From NCBI GenBank assembly GCA_937890535.1, contig CALBXK010000370.1, positions 1 to 53,562 on the forward strand: a stretch of 53,562 nt of DNA, read 5' to 3'. This document shows positions 22,473 through 29,399 of this stretch, in pieces. The notes beneath the pieces are model-generated. The model was not told the origin of the DNA, searched no databases, and was given only the letters and a program-made list of their open reading frames with translations. Every line of letters starts with the position of its first letter. Position 1 is the stretch's first letter. The position numbers and the translations under genes were made by a program. This DNA comes from an uncultured Spartobacteria bacterium. Lineage in GTDB: Bacteria; Verrucomicrobiota; Verrucomicrobiia; Chthoniobacterales; Terrimicrobiaceae.

Positions 22473-24407
22473 ATGGGTGAACCGAAGCCATCTATATCCG
22501 AGGAACAGGCTCTTCGCCTTGTCGTTGAGGGCACCGTGTCGGAGACCGGCACGGAGTTCTTCCGCGCCCTGGTGAAGAATCTCGCGACGGCGCTCGGCAC
22601 AGCCGGTGCGTGGGTGACAGAATACTTACCTGAGGAGCAGAAGCTTCGCGCCCTCGCCATGTGGCTCAACGGCAAACACGTTGAGCACTACGAATATTGC
22701 CTCATGGGAACGCCTTGCGAACCGGTGGTGGAGAACCGGGAGTTGGTCCACATCCCGGACAAGATCGTTGAACTGTTCCCTGGTGACAATGATTTGGAGC
22801 CCTTGAACGCCGTGAGCTACCTGGGCATCCCGCTATTCGGAACCGACGGCGCCGTGATGGGCCATCTTTCCGTTCTGGACACCAAACCCATGCCCAAGGA
22901 TCCGCGGATGATTTCGCTGTTCGAAATCTTCGCGGCCCGGGCACAAGCAGAACATCGCCGGCTTCTCGCGGAGCGCGAGGTCCGTGATCGGGAAGAGCAA
23001 CTCTCACTGCTGCTCCAGAGCGCGATGGACGCGATTCTTGTGCTCGACGGCCGCATGGACATTATCCGAATCAATCCTGCGGCAGAACGTCTGTTGGGGT
23101 GCGGCGCGGAAGATCTCGTGGGGGAAAGCATTCGGGACTTTCTTGTGAACGACAGCGCGGCCTGGGTGGAGAAGTTCACCCGCGAGATTGAAACACGACC
23201 TGAAGGGAAGCAACAACTGTGGGTGCCGCAGGATTTGGTGGCGCGGCGCTGGGATCATTCCGTATTTCCGGCGGAGGGGACGTTGTCCCGTTTCGAAAAC
23301 CAGGGCCAATCTTTCTTCACGCTGATTTTGCGAAACGTCGATGAGCGACAGGAGGCGGAGCGCCAGATCCAACGGTTGACACAAGAGGCAGAGTATCTTC
23401 GGGAGGCCGTCCGTGAATTGCCGGGCCATGGGGACCTGTTGGGCCGCAGTGACTGCATGCAGGCGGTATATGCAGCCGTCAAACAGGTTGCTGGCACGGA
23501 TTCGAGCGTGCTGATCTCCGGTGAAACGGGAACCGGTAAGGAGCTTGTCGCGCGATCCATTCACCAGTCCAGCGTGCGGGCCGAGAAGCCGCTCGTGTTG
23601 GTGAACTGTGCCGCGATTCCCGCCAACCTGATCGAGAGCGAATTCTTCGGGCATGAACGTGGGGCTTTTACCGGCGCTGTCACGCGACGTGAGGGCCGGT
23701 TTGCCCTCGCCAACGGCGGCACGATTTTTCTCGATGAGATCGGTGAGCTGCCGCTCGAACTTCAGCCGAAGTTGCTGCGCGTGCTGCAGGAAGGGGAGTT
23801 TGAGCCGCTGGGTAGCTCAAAGACGGTGAAAGTGGATGTGCGGGTCGTCGCCGCGACCCATTGCGATTTGAAAAAAATGGCAGCAGACGGGACCTTTCGC
23901 GAAGACCTCTATTTTCGGCTGAACGTTTTTCCCATCCGGATCCCGCCTCTGCGTGAGCGTGGGCGCGACGTGGAGTTGCTGGCCAGCGCGTTCGTCGAGA
24001 GATTTGCGCGGCGGATGGGCCGGCGCGTCCATCCTCTGGCGGATGATCAGCTCAGTCTGCTCCGCAGGTATGACTGGCCCGGCAACGTCCGCGAACTTCA
24101 GAACGTCATCGAACGTGCCGTTATTCTCACCTCCGGCAGCGAACTGCAACTCGAACGCGCGATGGCGGGTTTCAGCTCAGCCCCTGGCTTTCAGGCCTCT
24201 TCTTCCTCGCCGATTCCGACGGACGCAGACCGCGTGCTCACAATGCGCGAACTCGAAGAAATGGAAGCCGCCAATATCCGGCGTGCCTTGGAATCGTGTC
24301 GCTGGCGGATTTCCGGTGAGAGCGGCGCGGCGCGGCTCCTGGGTATTCCACCGTCCACGCTCAGCTCGCGGATGAAGACTTTGAAGATCCATCGCTCGAT
24401 ATCCTGA
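22473..24407 (+). CDS. Sigma-54-dependent transcriptional activator (GAF-PAS-AAA+-Fis)
   Basis: 644 residues from the ATG at 22473 (a TTG six bases earlier is possible). Domain order: GAF-like sensor (about 20-150, with MGTPCEPVVENRELVHIPDK), PAS (about 175-275), sigma-54 AAA+ domain (about 320-545) and Fis-type helix-turn-helix (about 600-642). The AAA+ part has GETGTGKELVARSIHQSS (Walker A), ESEFFGHERGAFTGA (the sigma-54 contact loop, 397-402), GGTIFLDEIGELP (Walker B) and LYFRLNVFPIRIPPLRER. No phosphoacceptor receiver domain is present, so it senses a signal directly. A sigma-54 promoter and tandem 17-base repeats lie just downstream, before osmC, which is its most likely target. Confidence 0.93.
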   Translation: MGEPKPSISEEQALRLVVEGTVSETGTEFFRALVKNLATALGTAGAWVTEYLPEEQKLRALAMWLNGKHVEHYEYCLMGTPCEPVVENRELVHIPDKIVELFPGDNDLEPLNAVSYLGIPLFGTDGAVMGHLSVLDTKPMPKDPRMISLFEIFAARAQAEHRRLLAEREVRDREEQLSLLLQSAMDAILVLDGRMDIIRINPAAERLLGCGAEDLVGESIRDFLVNDSAAWVEKFTREIETRPEGKQQLWVPQDLVARRWDHSVFPAEGTLSRFENQGQSFFTLILRNVDERQEAERQIQRLTQEAEYLREAVRELPGHGDLLGRSDCMQAVYAAVKQVAGTDSSVLISGETGTGKELVARSIHQSSVRAEKPLVLVNCAAIPANLIESEFFGHERGAFTGAVTRREGRFALANGGTIFLDEIGELPLELQPKLLRVLQEGEFEPLGSSKTVKVDVRVVAATHCDLKKMAADGTFREDLYFRLNVFPIRIPPLRERGRDVELLASAFVERFARRMGRRVHPLADDQLSLLRRYDWPGNVRELQNVIERAVILTSGSELQLERAMAGFSSAPGFQASSSSPIPTDADRVLTMRELEEMEAANIRRALESCRWRISGESGAARLLGIPPSTLSSRMKTLKIHRSIS

Positions 24408-24445
24408 CCGGGCGCCTACAATCCACGATATCCTGCTGATTTGAC

Positions 24446-24479
24446 TCTCGAAATCTCGTGAGTCTCGAAATCTCGCGAG
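24446..24479. promoter_or_regulatory. Tandem 17-bp repeats, putative enhancer site
   Basis: Two abutting copies of TCTCGAAATCTCG(T/C)GAG at 24446-24462 and 24463-24479. Their centre is about 110 bases upstream of the predicted osmC start, ideal for a sigma-54 activator. The adjacent regulator gene is the likely binder. Confidence 0.7.
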
Positions 24480-24545
24480 TGCGTGTTATTTTGAAGTTTT
24501 ACATAAGTTGTTTGTTTTAAACGATTTGTAGTTATCTATTCGACT

Positions 24546-24561
24546 TGGCATGGTTCTAGCG
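24546..24561 (+). promoter_or_regulatory. Sigma-54 promoter of the osmC operon
   Basis: TGGCATGGTTCTAGCG has GG and GC 10 bases apart; the -12 part is TAGC rather than TTGC. Predicted start is near 24572, 72 bases before osmC. AT-rich sequence (24480-24540) between the repeats and the promoter could allow bending. Confidence 0.65.
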
Positions 24562-24643
24562 AATGAGGTAATTGTGCCAGCGGAATCCGTTTCCAGCACG
24601 AGGAACAACAAAACCAAAACCAAAAACACAGAAAGCAACGACG

Positions 24644-25210
24644 ATGAAAACAACCACAATTGCCCCCAACGACACCATCCTCAACGGTGTGAATGTAACG
24701 AAGCTCGGCCAGACCATTGAGGCCGTGAAACAACAGCCGGAGATCGCCCAGTTCAAGTTCCGCGCCCGGAACCAATGGGATACCGGTGGACACAACGTGG
24801 CGACCGTGGACACATTCTACGGCACCTGCCAGGAGATGGAGCACAAAGCGCCGTTTGTGATGCACGCCGACGAACCGGCTGTCTTGCTCGGCGAAGACAA
24901 CGGTGCCAACCCCGTGGAGTTTGTCCTGGCCGGTCTCGCCGGTTGCATGACCACCACGTTAGCCTATCACGCCGCGGGTCGCGGATTGAATATTGAAGAA
25001 ATCAGCAGCGAGTATGAGGGCGATCTCGACCTGCAGGGATTGTTGGGCACGGATCCGAATGTGCGGAGCGGCTACCGCGAGATCCGCGTGAAGTTCAAGG
25101 TGAAGGGCGATGCAGACGAAGCCACGATTCAGGAACTGGTCCGCAAGTCACCTGTCTATGACACGCTGGCAAATCCGGTGAAGATCGTGATCGAGGTGGA
25201 GAAGGTCTAA
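24644..25210 (+). CDS. OsmC-family protein with a single active-site Cys
   Basis: 188 residues. An OsmC/Ohr fold protein: FYGTCQEMEHKAPFVMHADE, PVEFVLAGLAGCMTTTLAYH (first catalytic Cys at about 101) and the C-terminal VRKSPVYDTLANPVKIVIEV. In classical OsmC a second Cys in the CPVS motif resolves the disulfide; here that stretch reads KSPVYD, so the usual two-Cys peroxidase cycle cannot run. It may act as a thiol-dependent hydrolase or need an external thiol. ATG 24644 is preceded by A-rich leader; the frame from 24572 starts at the predicted transcription start and is not needed. The next gene, a methyltransferase, follows after 53 bases in the same operon. Confidence 0.85.
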   Translation: MKTTTIAPNDTILNGVNVTKLGQTIEAVKQQPEIAQFKFRARNQWDTGGHNVATVDTFYGTCQEMEHKAPFVMHADEPAVLLGEDNGANPVEFVLAGLAGCMTTTLAYHAAGRGLNIEEISSEYEGDLDLQGLLGTDPNVRSGYREIRVKFKVKGDADEATIQELVRKSPVYDTLANPVKIVIEVEKV

Positions 25211-25263
25211 AATAGGTGATATTTTCCCCAAACCTGAAACCATCATCAACATAGAATAAAAAT

Positions 25264-26349
25264 ATGAAGACTCCACAGCAACAACCGGAACAAAAGCCGA
25301 TCAACGAAGAAAACCTGAACGCCCTCGTAGGGGGCGTTCTCCAGGACCTCGGGGGTGCTTTTAGCGTCCCGCTCGTCCAGATCGGGGAAAGCCTCGGACT
25401 CTATCAGACTCTGAATGAAAATGGTCCGCTGTCCTCCGCGGGGCTGGCCGAGAAGACGGGACTGAACGAGCGCTATCTCCGTGAGTGGCTCTCCGCCCAG
25501 GCGGCATCAAAATATGTCACTTACGAACCGGAGACCGAAACGTTCTCGATGACACCCGAGCAGGCCTTTGTTTTCGCCAATCAGGGCAGCCCTTTCTATC
25601 TGGCACCCGCATTCGGAGCCGCCGCCGCGTTTCAGCATAACATGCCTCAGGTCAAAGAGGCCTTCCGCACCGGTGAGGGTGTCGCGTGGGGTGATCAGAC
25701 CCAGTGCTTGGCCTGCGCCGTCGCCCGCTTCTTCCGTCCAGGATATGACAACCATCTGGTGAGTGCATGGTTGCCGGCGATTGACGGCATGGTTGAAAAA
25801 CTCGAGCAAGGTGGCGAGGTCGCCGACATCGGTTGCGGTCACGGCCTGTCCACGTTGATCATGGCCCAGGCGTTTCCCAACACCAAAGTGCATGGCTTCG
25901 ACTTCCACGAAAAGTCCATCGAAGAAGCCAGAAAGCACGCCAAGGAACACCAGGTGTCGAACCTTGATTTCCACCTCCACGAGGCGAAGGCGCTGCCCGG
26001 AAAATACGATCTCATTACGATGTTCGATTGCCTGCACGACATGGGTGATCCGGTCGGCGCCTTGAAGCACATCCGTGCCGCGCTCAAACCAGGCGGTGCC
26101 GTCATGATCGTCGAGCCCATGGCGGGCGACAGTTTGCAGGACAACCTGAATCCGATCGGACGCATGTTCTATTCCGCATCCACCATGGTCTGCGTTCCCA
26201 CCTCGCTGGCCCAGGAGAAGGGAGCCGCCCTCGGTGCGCAGGCCGGTGAAAAGCGATTGCGAAAACTGATCATGGAAGAGGCGGGCTTTGGTGTGTTCCG
26301 CCGGGCGAGCGAGACTCCCTTCAATCTGATTCTTGAAGCAAGGCCATAA
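25264..26349 (+). CDS. SAM-dependent methyltransferase with N-terminal winged helix
   Basis: 361 residues. Residues about 20-100 form a winged-helix dimerisation region (LVQIGESLGLYQTLNENGPL, AEKTGLNERYLREWLSAQAA). Residues about 175-300 form the class I methyltransferase core: VADIGCGHGLSTLIMAQAFP is the SAM-binding glycine loop, VHGFDFHEKSIEEAR supplies the acidic residue for the ribose, and DLITMFDCLHDMGDP and LKPGGAVMIVEPMAGD follow. It resembles the Rv2258c-like group; the substrate is unknown. The pairing with osmC behind one sigma-54 promoter suggests a joint response, perhaps to a toxic electrophile or a thiol compound. It ends where the decayed restriction island begins. Confidence 0.85.
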   Translation: MKTPQQQPEQKPINEENLNALVGGVLQDLGGAFSVPLVQIGESLGLYQTLNENGPLSSAGLAEKTGLNERYLREWLSAQAASKYVTYEPETETFSMTPEQAFVFANQGSPFYLAPAFGAAAAFQHNMPQVKEAFRTGEGVAWGDQTQCLACAVARFFRPGYDNHLVSAWLPAIDGMVEKLEQGGEVADIGCGHGLSTLIMAQAFPNTKVHGFDFHEKSIEEARKHAKEHQVSNLDFHLHEAKALPGKYDLITMFDCLHDMGDPVGALKHIRAALKPGGAVMIVEPMAGDSLQDNLNPIGRMFYSASTMVCVPTSLAQEKGAALGAQAGEKRLRKLIMEEAGFGVFRRASETPFNLILEARP

Positions 26350-26576
26350 GGGAGGCCATCGCCATCACGCCGCCGGGGATGAATTGCCCTCTGACCGTTC
26401 GGCCATGGGCCTGCAGGCGGCGAACCGCGAGGTGGATCTGCTACTTAAGGAAGGCATCGAGGTGTCGGTGCCGGATCCGGGAGATTCGTCGCCGGGAAAA
26501 GGCACGCCTCATCCGGCCTGCGGCCATGCTATCGCCTCGATGCTCTCCGCCCGCAGGCTGGAGCATGGTCGCGGCG
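26350..26576. other. Unassigned spacer at the left edge of the island
   Basis: A frame running from the methyltransferase end to 26602 (with QAANREVDLLLKEGIEVSVP) is open, but I recognise no family. It ends in VREIAVF, which is part of repeat R1. It is probably a gene remnant. Confidence 0.4.
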
Positions 26577-26687
26577 GGGTGAGAGAAATTGCGGTTTTCT
26601 GAGAATCCCTCTGCCAATATCCCACCCCTTCTGGTAGTCTTAACCCCATCGTGGCCAAAACCTCCCGCTCCGAAAATGCAGATTCAT
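26577..26687 (+). repeat. Island repeat R1 (hsdM promoter and start)
   Basis: About 105 bases shared with R2 and R3: ATTGCGGTTTTCTGAGAATC, CTGCCAATATCCCACCCC, CTGGTAGTCTTAACC, then CATCGTGGCCAAAACCTCC. The last part codes for the first residues of an HsdM protein. Confidence 0.85.
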
Positions 26688-26815
26688 TTGTCATCATCCC
26701 GACGGCAGCGGCGCAGGCAGGGGTGAACCGGCGGCGGAGCCTGCCTGTGCGTTGCGCGCAGACAGGCGGGCAACTGGTAAGCGTTACTTACCAGTTCGAT
26801 TTGAGAGGAGGATAA
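26651..26815 (+). pseudogene. hsdM 5' fragment, copy 1
   Basis: The GTG at 26651 opens MAKTSRSENADSF, the start of type I DNA methyltransferase HsdM proteins, but the frame then runs into unrelated repeat sequence and stops at 26815. None of the methyltransferase domain remains. A GC-rich palindrome (26711-26770, CCTGCCTGTGCG and GCGCAGACAGGC) lies within. It ends just before rhuM. Confidence 0.65.
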
Positions 26816-26822
26816 ACCCATG
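26774..26822 (+). repeat. Island repeat S1 (rhuM ribosome-binding site and start)
   Basis: TAAGCGTTACTTACCAGTTC then GATTTGAGAGGAGGATAAAC and CCATGAGC. A nearly identical block at 28044-28092 precedes the rhuM fragment. GAGAGGAGG is an unusually strong Shine-Dalgarno site. Confidence 0.8.
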
Positions 26823-27887
26823 AGCAAAAAGAAGCCAACCCCCGGTGGTCGAGCCAAAAAGAAAATCGAAGTCTCCCTGGTTCGTTCGTCGGCGGCGGAA
26901 TATCTGACCTTTGTGGCGGCCAGCGGCCAGGGTGGCGTCGAAGCCGTTTACGCCGATGAAAATGTTTGGCTCAGCCAGAAGATGATGGGGCTGCTCTACG
27001 ATGTGGAGACTCATACCATCAACTACCACCTCAAAAAGGTCTTCGCGGACAGCGAATTGCAGGAGGGTTCAGTTATTCGAAATTTTCGAATAACTGCCGC
27101 CGACGGCAAAACCTACGATACGCAACACTACAACCTCTCCGCCATCATCGCCGTCGGCTACAAGGTCAACTCGGAACGCGCCGTGCAGTTCCGCAAGTGG
27201 GCCACCACCATCATCGAGCAATTCACGATCAAGGGCTTTGCGATGGATGACGAGCGCCTGAAAAATGACGGCTCCATCCTCGGCAAAAAATACTTCGAGG
27301 AACAGCTCCAGCGCATCCGGGAAATCCGCCTGAGCGAGCGCAAGTTCTACCAGAAAATCACCGACATCTACGGCACCTCGACCGATTACGATGTCACTGC
27401 TGCCTCCACCAAACGTTTCTTTGCCACCGTGCAAAACAAACTGCACTGGGCCATCCATGGCCAGACGGCGGCGGAGGTCATCTGCCACCGGGCCGATGCC
27501 GGCAAAGACCGCATGGGGCTTACCACCTGGAAGGACGCGCCCAAAGGGAAGATCCAGAAGTTCGATGTCGTCGTGGCGAAAAACTACCTCACGAAGAACG
27601 AAATGGCGCAACTGCAACGCCTCGTCTCCGCCTACCTCGATGTGGCCGAAGACATGGCACTGCGGCAGATTCCCATGACCATGCAGGACTGGGAAACCCG
27701 CCTCAGCCGGTTCATCGCCGCGACCGACCGGGAAATTCTGCAGGATGCCGGCAAGGTCACTGCCGAGATCGCCCAAGCCCACGCCGAAAGTGAGTTTGAG
27801 AAATACCGCATCGTGCAGGACCGGTTGTTCGAATCGGACTTTGATCAGATGATGAAGGAGTTGCCACCTGAGGCCGACAAACCATGA
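26820..27887 (+). CDS. rhuM: RhuM family protein
   Basis: 355 residues. It belongs to the RhuM family, first named in Salmonella and typically found inside type I restriction-modification loci; function unknown. Matching parts are EAVYADENVWLSQKMMGLLY, THTINYHLKKVFADSELQEG, SVIRNFRITAADGKTYDTQ, HYNLSAIIAVGYKVNSERAV, QFRKWATTIIEQF and YFEEQLQRIREIRLSERKFY. The N-terminal part resembles phage KilA/Bro-like DNA-binding proteins; the C-terminal 200 residues are helical. ATG 26820 follows the strong site in S1. The last codons (PPEADKP) and stop lie in repeat R2, so its original end may have been replaced. It is the only apparently intact gene of the old RM locus. Confidence 0.85.
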   Translation: MSKKKPTPGGRAKKKIEVSLVRSSAAEYLTFVAASGQGGVEAVYADENVWLSQKMMGLLYDVETHTINYHLKKVFADSELQEGSVIRNFRITAADGKTYDTQHYNLSAIIAVGYKVNSERAVQFRKWATTIIEQFTIKGFAMDDERLKNDGSILGKKYFEEQLQRIREIRLSERKFYQKITDIYGTSTDYDVTAASTKRFFATVQNKLHWAIHGQTAAEVICHRADAGKDRMGLTTWKDAPKGKIQKFDVVVAKNYLTKNEMAQLQRLVSAYLDVAEDMALRQIPMTMQDWETRLSRFIAATDREILQDAGKVTAEIAQAHAESEFEKYRIVQDRLFESDFDQMMKELPPEADKP

Positions 27888-28029
27888 GCCTCAACGAATC
27901 CCTCCCGCCCCCGCAGCGTCTTGGCGTGAGAAAAATTACGGTTTTCTGAGAATCCCTCTGCCAATATCCCACCCCTTCTGGTAGTCTTCACCCCATCGTG
28001 GCCAAAACCTCCCGCTCCGGAAACGCAGA
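27870..28029 (+). repeat. Island repeat R2
   Basis: About 160 bases shared with R3: GAGGCCGACAAACCATGAGC, CCTCCCGCCCCCGCAGCG, then the R1 core and the GTG start at 27998 (MAKTSRSGNAD). Inside it, ATGAGCCTCAACGAA opens a 21-codon frame ending in VRKITVF, a remnant of an unknown gene start. Confidence 0.88.
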
Positions 28030-28086
28030 CTGGAGGGGAACTATTAAGCGTTACTTACAAGTTCGATTTGAGAGGAGGCTGAACCC

Positions 28087-28188
28087 ATGAGCGACGAACC
28101 TTTGCCCAATTCTGAAATTATCCTCTACCAGACGGAGGCGGATGTTGCAAAAATTTCCAAACGAAGACCCCAGAAACACGCGGATTGA
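28087..28188 (+). pseudogene. rhuM 5' fragment
   Basis: MSDEPLPNSEIILYQTEADV is the typical RhuM N-terminus (NSEIILYQTE), but the frame then reads unrelated residues and stops after 33 codons. It is preceded by repeat S2 (28044-28092) with the same GAGAGGAGG site as the intact rhuM. Confidence 0.7.
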
Positions 28189-28219
28189 CGAAAGTGGGAA
28201 TTCCCACCATATTACAGGC

Positions 28220-28510
28220 ATGCCAACCGCGACGATCGAACGTAAGAAGCCAGCAAAGACAATACAAGTCGTTCAAAATTATAGTGTCGCCGCCGACGCG
28301 AAGAACCGCATCAGCCTGCGCGGCGCCAAGACGAAGTATTTTCACGTCATGGCACTCTCCAACGGAGGCTATGTGCTGGAGCCGCGCGTTCTGGTATCGC
28401 CGGAGGCCATCCCGCAGCGGTCGCTGAAGATGCTGGAGCAGTCGCTCGCCTCGCTGAAGAAGGGGAAGGCTTCGCTGCCAATTGATCTGTCCGCATTCAT
28501 TGAGGCCTGA
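28220..28510 (+). CDS. Putative antitoxin of a two-gene module
   Basis: 96 residues: a positively charged start (MPTATIERKKPAKTIQVVQN), then YSVAADAKNRISLRGAKTKY and FHVMALSNGGYVLEPRVLVS, and a helical end. The middle looks like a small beta-barrel of AbrB/SpoVT type, as in many antitoxins (DAKNRISL..GYVLEPR). It is followed after 8 bases by a small basic protein, the usual order for antitoxin then toxin. It lies between the rhuM fragment and the hsdR fragment. The family assignment is by pattern only; the pair could also be a regulator and its partner. ATG 28220 is the best start. Confidence 0.55.
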   Translation: MPTATIERKKPAKTIQVVQNYSVAADAKNRISLRGAKTKYFHVMALSNGGYVLEPRVLVSPEAIPQRSLKMLEQSLASLKKGKASLPIDLSAFIEA

Positions 28511-28518
28511 GGAGGTTT

Positions 28519-28938
28519 ATGGCGTTCAAGATCCGCATGGGGCAGCCGGAAATGGAATCGCAATGGGTGGACCTCTCCACACGAAAGCAGCAGGGCAAGC
28601 TGGACAAGGATGAAGAGAAGCTCTTCAAGAAACTCGTCAAAGCCCTTGTGTTTCTGAGCGTTGACCCGAAGCATAACAGCCTCGTTTCGCACGAAATCAC
28701 CGACCTGAGCCGCAAACACGGGACGAAGATTTTTCAGTCGTATCTTGAAAACAAAACTCCGGGCGCGGGGCGGATTTTCTGGACCTACGGGCCGGATAAG
28801 GGAGACATCACAGTGCTGGCGATGGAACCGCATCCCGAGGACAAAAAGCGCGGAGCCTACCAGCGGGTCAAGCTGTCGGAGATGCCGAAAGCCGAGACTA
28901 AAGCGGCAACTAAAATCAAAGCGAAAGCAAAGAAGTAA
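28519..28938 (+). CDS. Putative RelE/ParE-like toxin partner
   Basis: 139 residues. The N-terminal half is helical (KDEEKLFKKLVKALVFLSVD). The second half has HEITDLSRKHGTKIFQSYLE, GAGRIFWTYGPDKGDITVLA and MEPHPEDKKRGAYQRVKLSE, reminiscent of the beta-sheet core of RelE/ParE-fold toxins (R-I-F-W-T-Y..D-I-T-V-L). A Lys/Ala-rich tail follows. GGAGG lies upstream of the ATG at the usual distance. Together with the preceding gene it looks like a toxin-antitoxin module, a common passenger of restriction islands. No specific family was recognised. Confidence 0.5.
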   Translation: MAFKIRMGQPEMESQWVDLSTRKQQGKLDKDEEKLFKKLVKALVFLSVDPKHNSLVSHEITDLSRKHGTKIFQSYLENKTPGAGRIFWTYGPDKGDITVLAMEPHPEDKKRGAYQRVKLSEMPKAETKAATKIKAKAKK

Positions 28939-28941
28939 ACC

Positions 28942-29040
28942 ATGTCACGCAAAAAACAGCCGGAACTGACGTTGCAGCAGCACCTCGCGGATTACCTCAT
29001 CCGCGTGCCCGAACGTGAAGCCGAGGCCGACAAACCATGA
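28942..29040 (+). pseudogene. hsdR 5' fragment
   Basis: MSRKKQPELTLQQHLADYLI is the typical N-terminus of type I restriction subunit HsdR. After IRVPERE the frame enters repeat R3 (AEADKP) and stops at 29040. A middle fragment of an hsdR gene is found at about 32538-32640, beyond the helicase gene. Confidence 0.75.
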
Positions 29041-29190
29041 GCCTCAATGAATCCCTCCCGCCCCCGCAGCGCCTTGGCGGGAGAAAAATTGCGGTTTTCT
29101 GAGAATCCCCCTGCCAATATTTCAGCCTTTCTGGTAGTCTTCGGCCCATCGTGGCCAAAACCTCCCGCTCCGGAAACGCCGATTCATCCG
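29023..29190 (+). repeat. Island repeat R3 with third hsdM start
   Basis: Same layout as R2. From the GTG at 29151 the frame reads MAKTSRSGNADSSATIGFE, two residues further into HsdM than the other copies, then diverges and stops at 29366. The helicase gene starts 34 bases later. Confidence 0.85.
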
Positions 29191-29399
29191 CCACCATTGG
29201 TTTCGAAGTCGTTGCTTTGCGCGATAGCGCAATGGATACGCCGAAGGCCAAGCCGCAGAGTCTGCCAAGGCAACGCGACATCTGCCGCGCCCTCATTCCG
29301 CGCTTCACGCCTACTCTCAAGAGTTTGCGGAGTAAGGTCCGAAAACCGTGTTTGCCGTTGGTGTAGGAGAATCTCTCCGAGCTTTGTGAGAAATGATGT

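Noticed and set aside
26333-26602. 89-codon frame after the methyltransferase
   Set aside because: It overlaps the methyltransferase end and repeat R1, and no family is recognised; treated as a gene remnant in the spacer entry.
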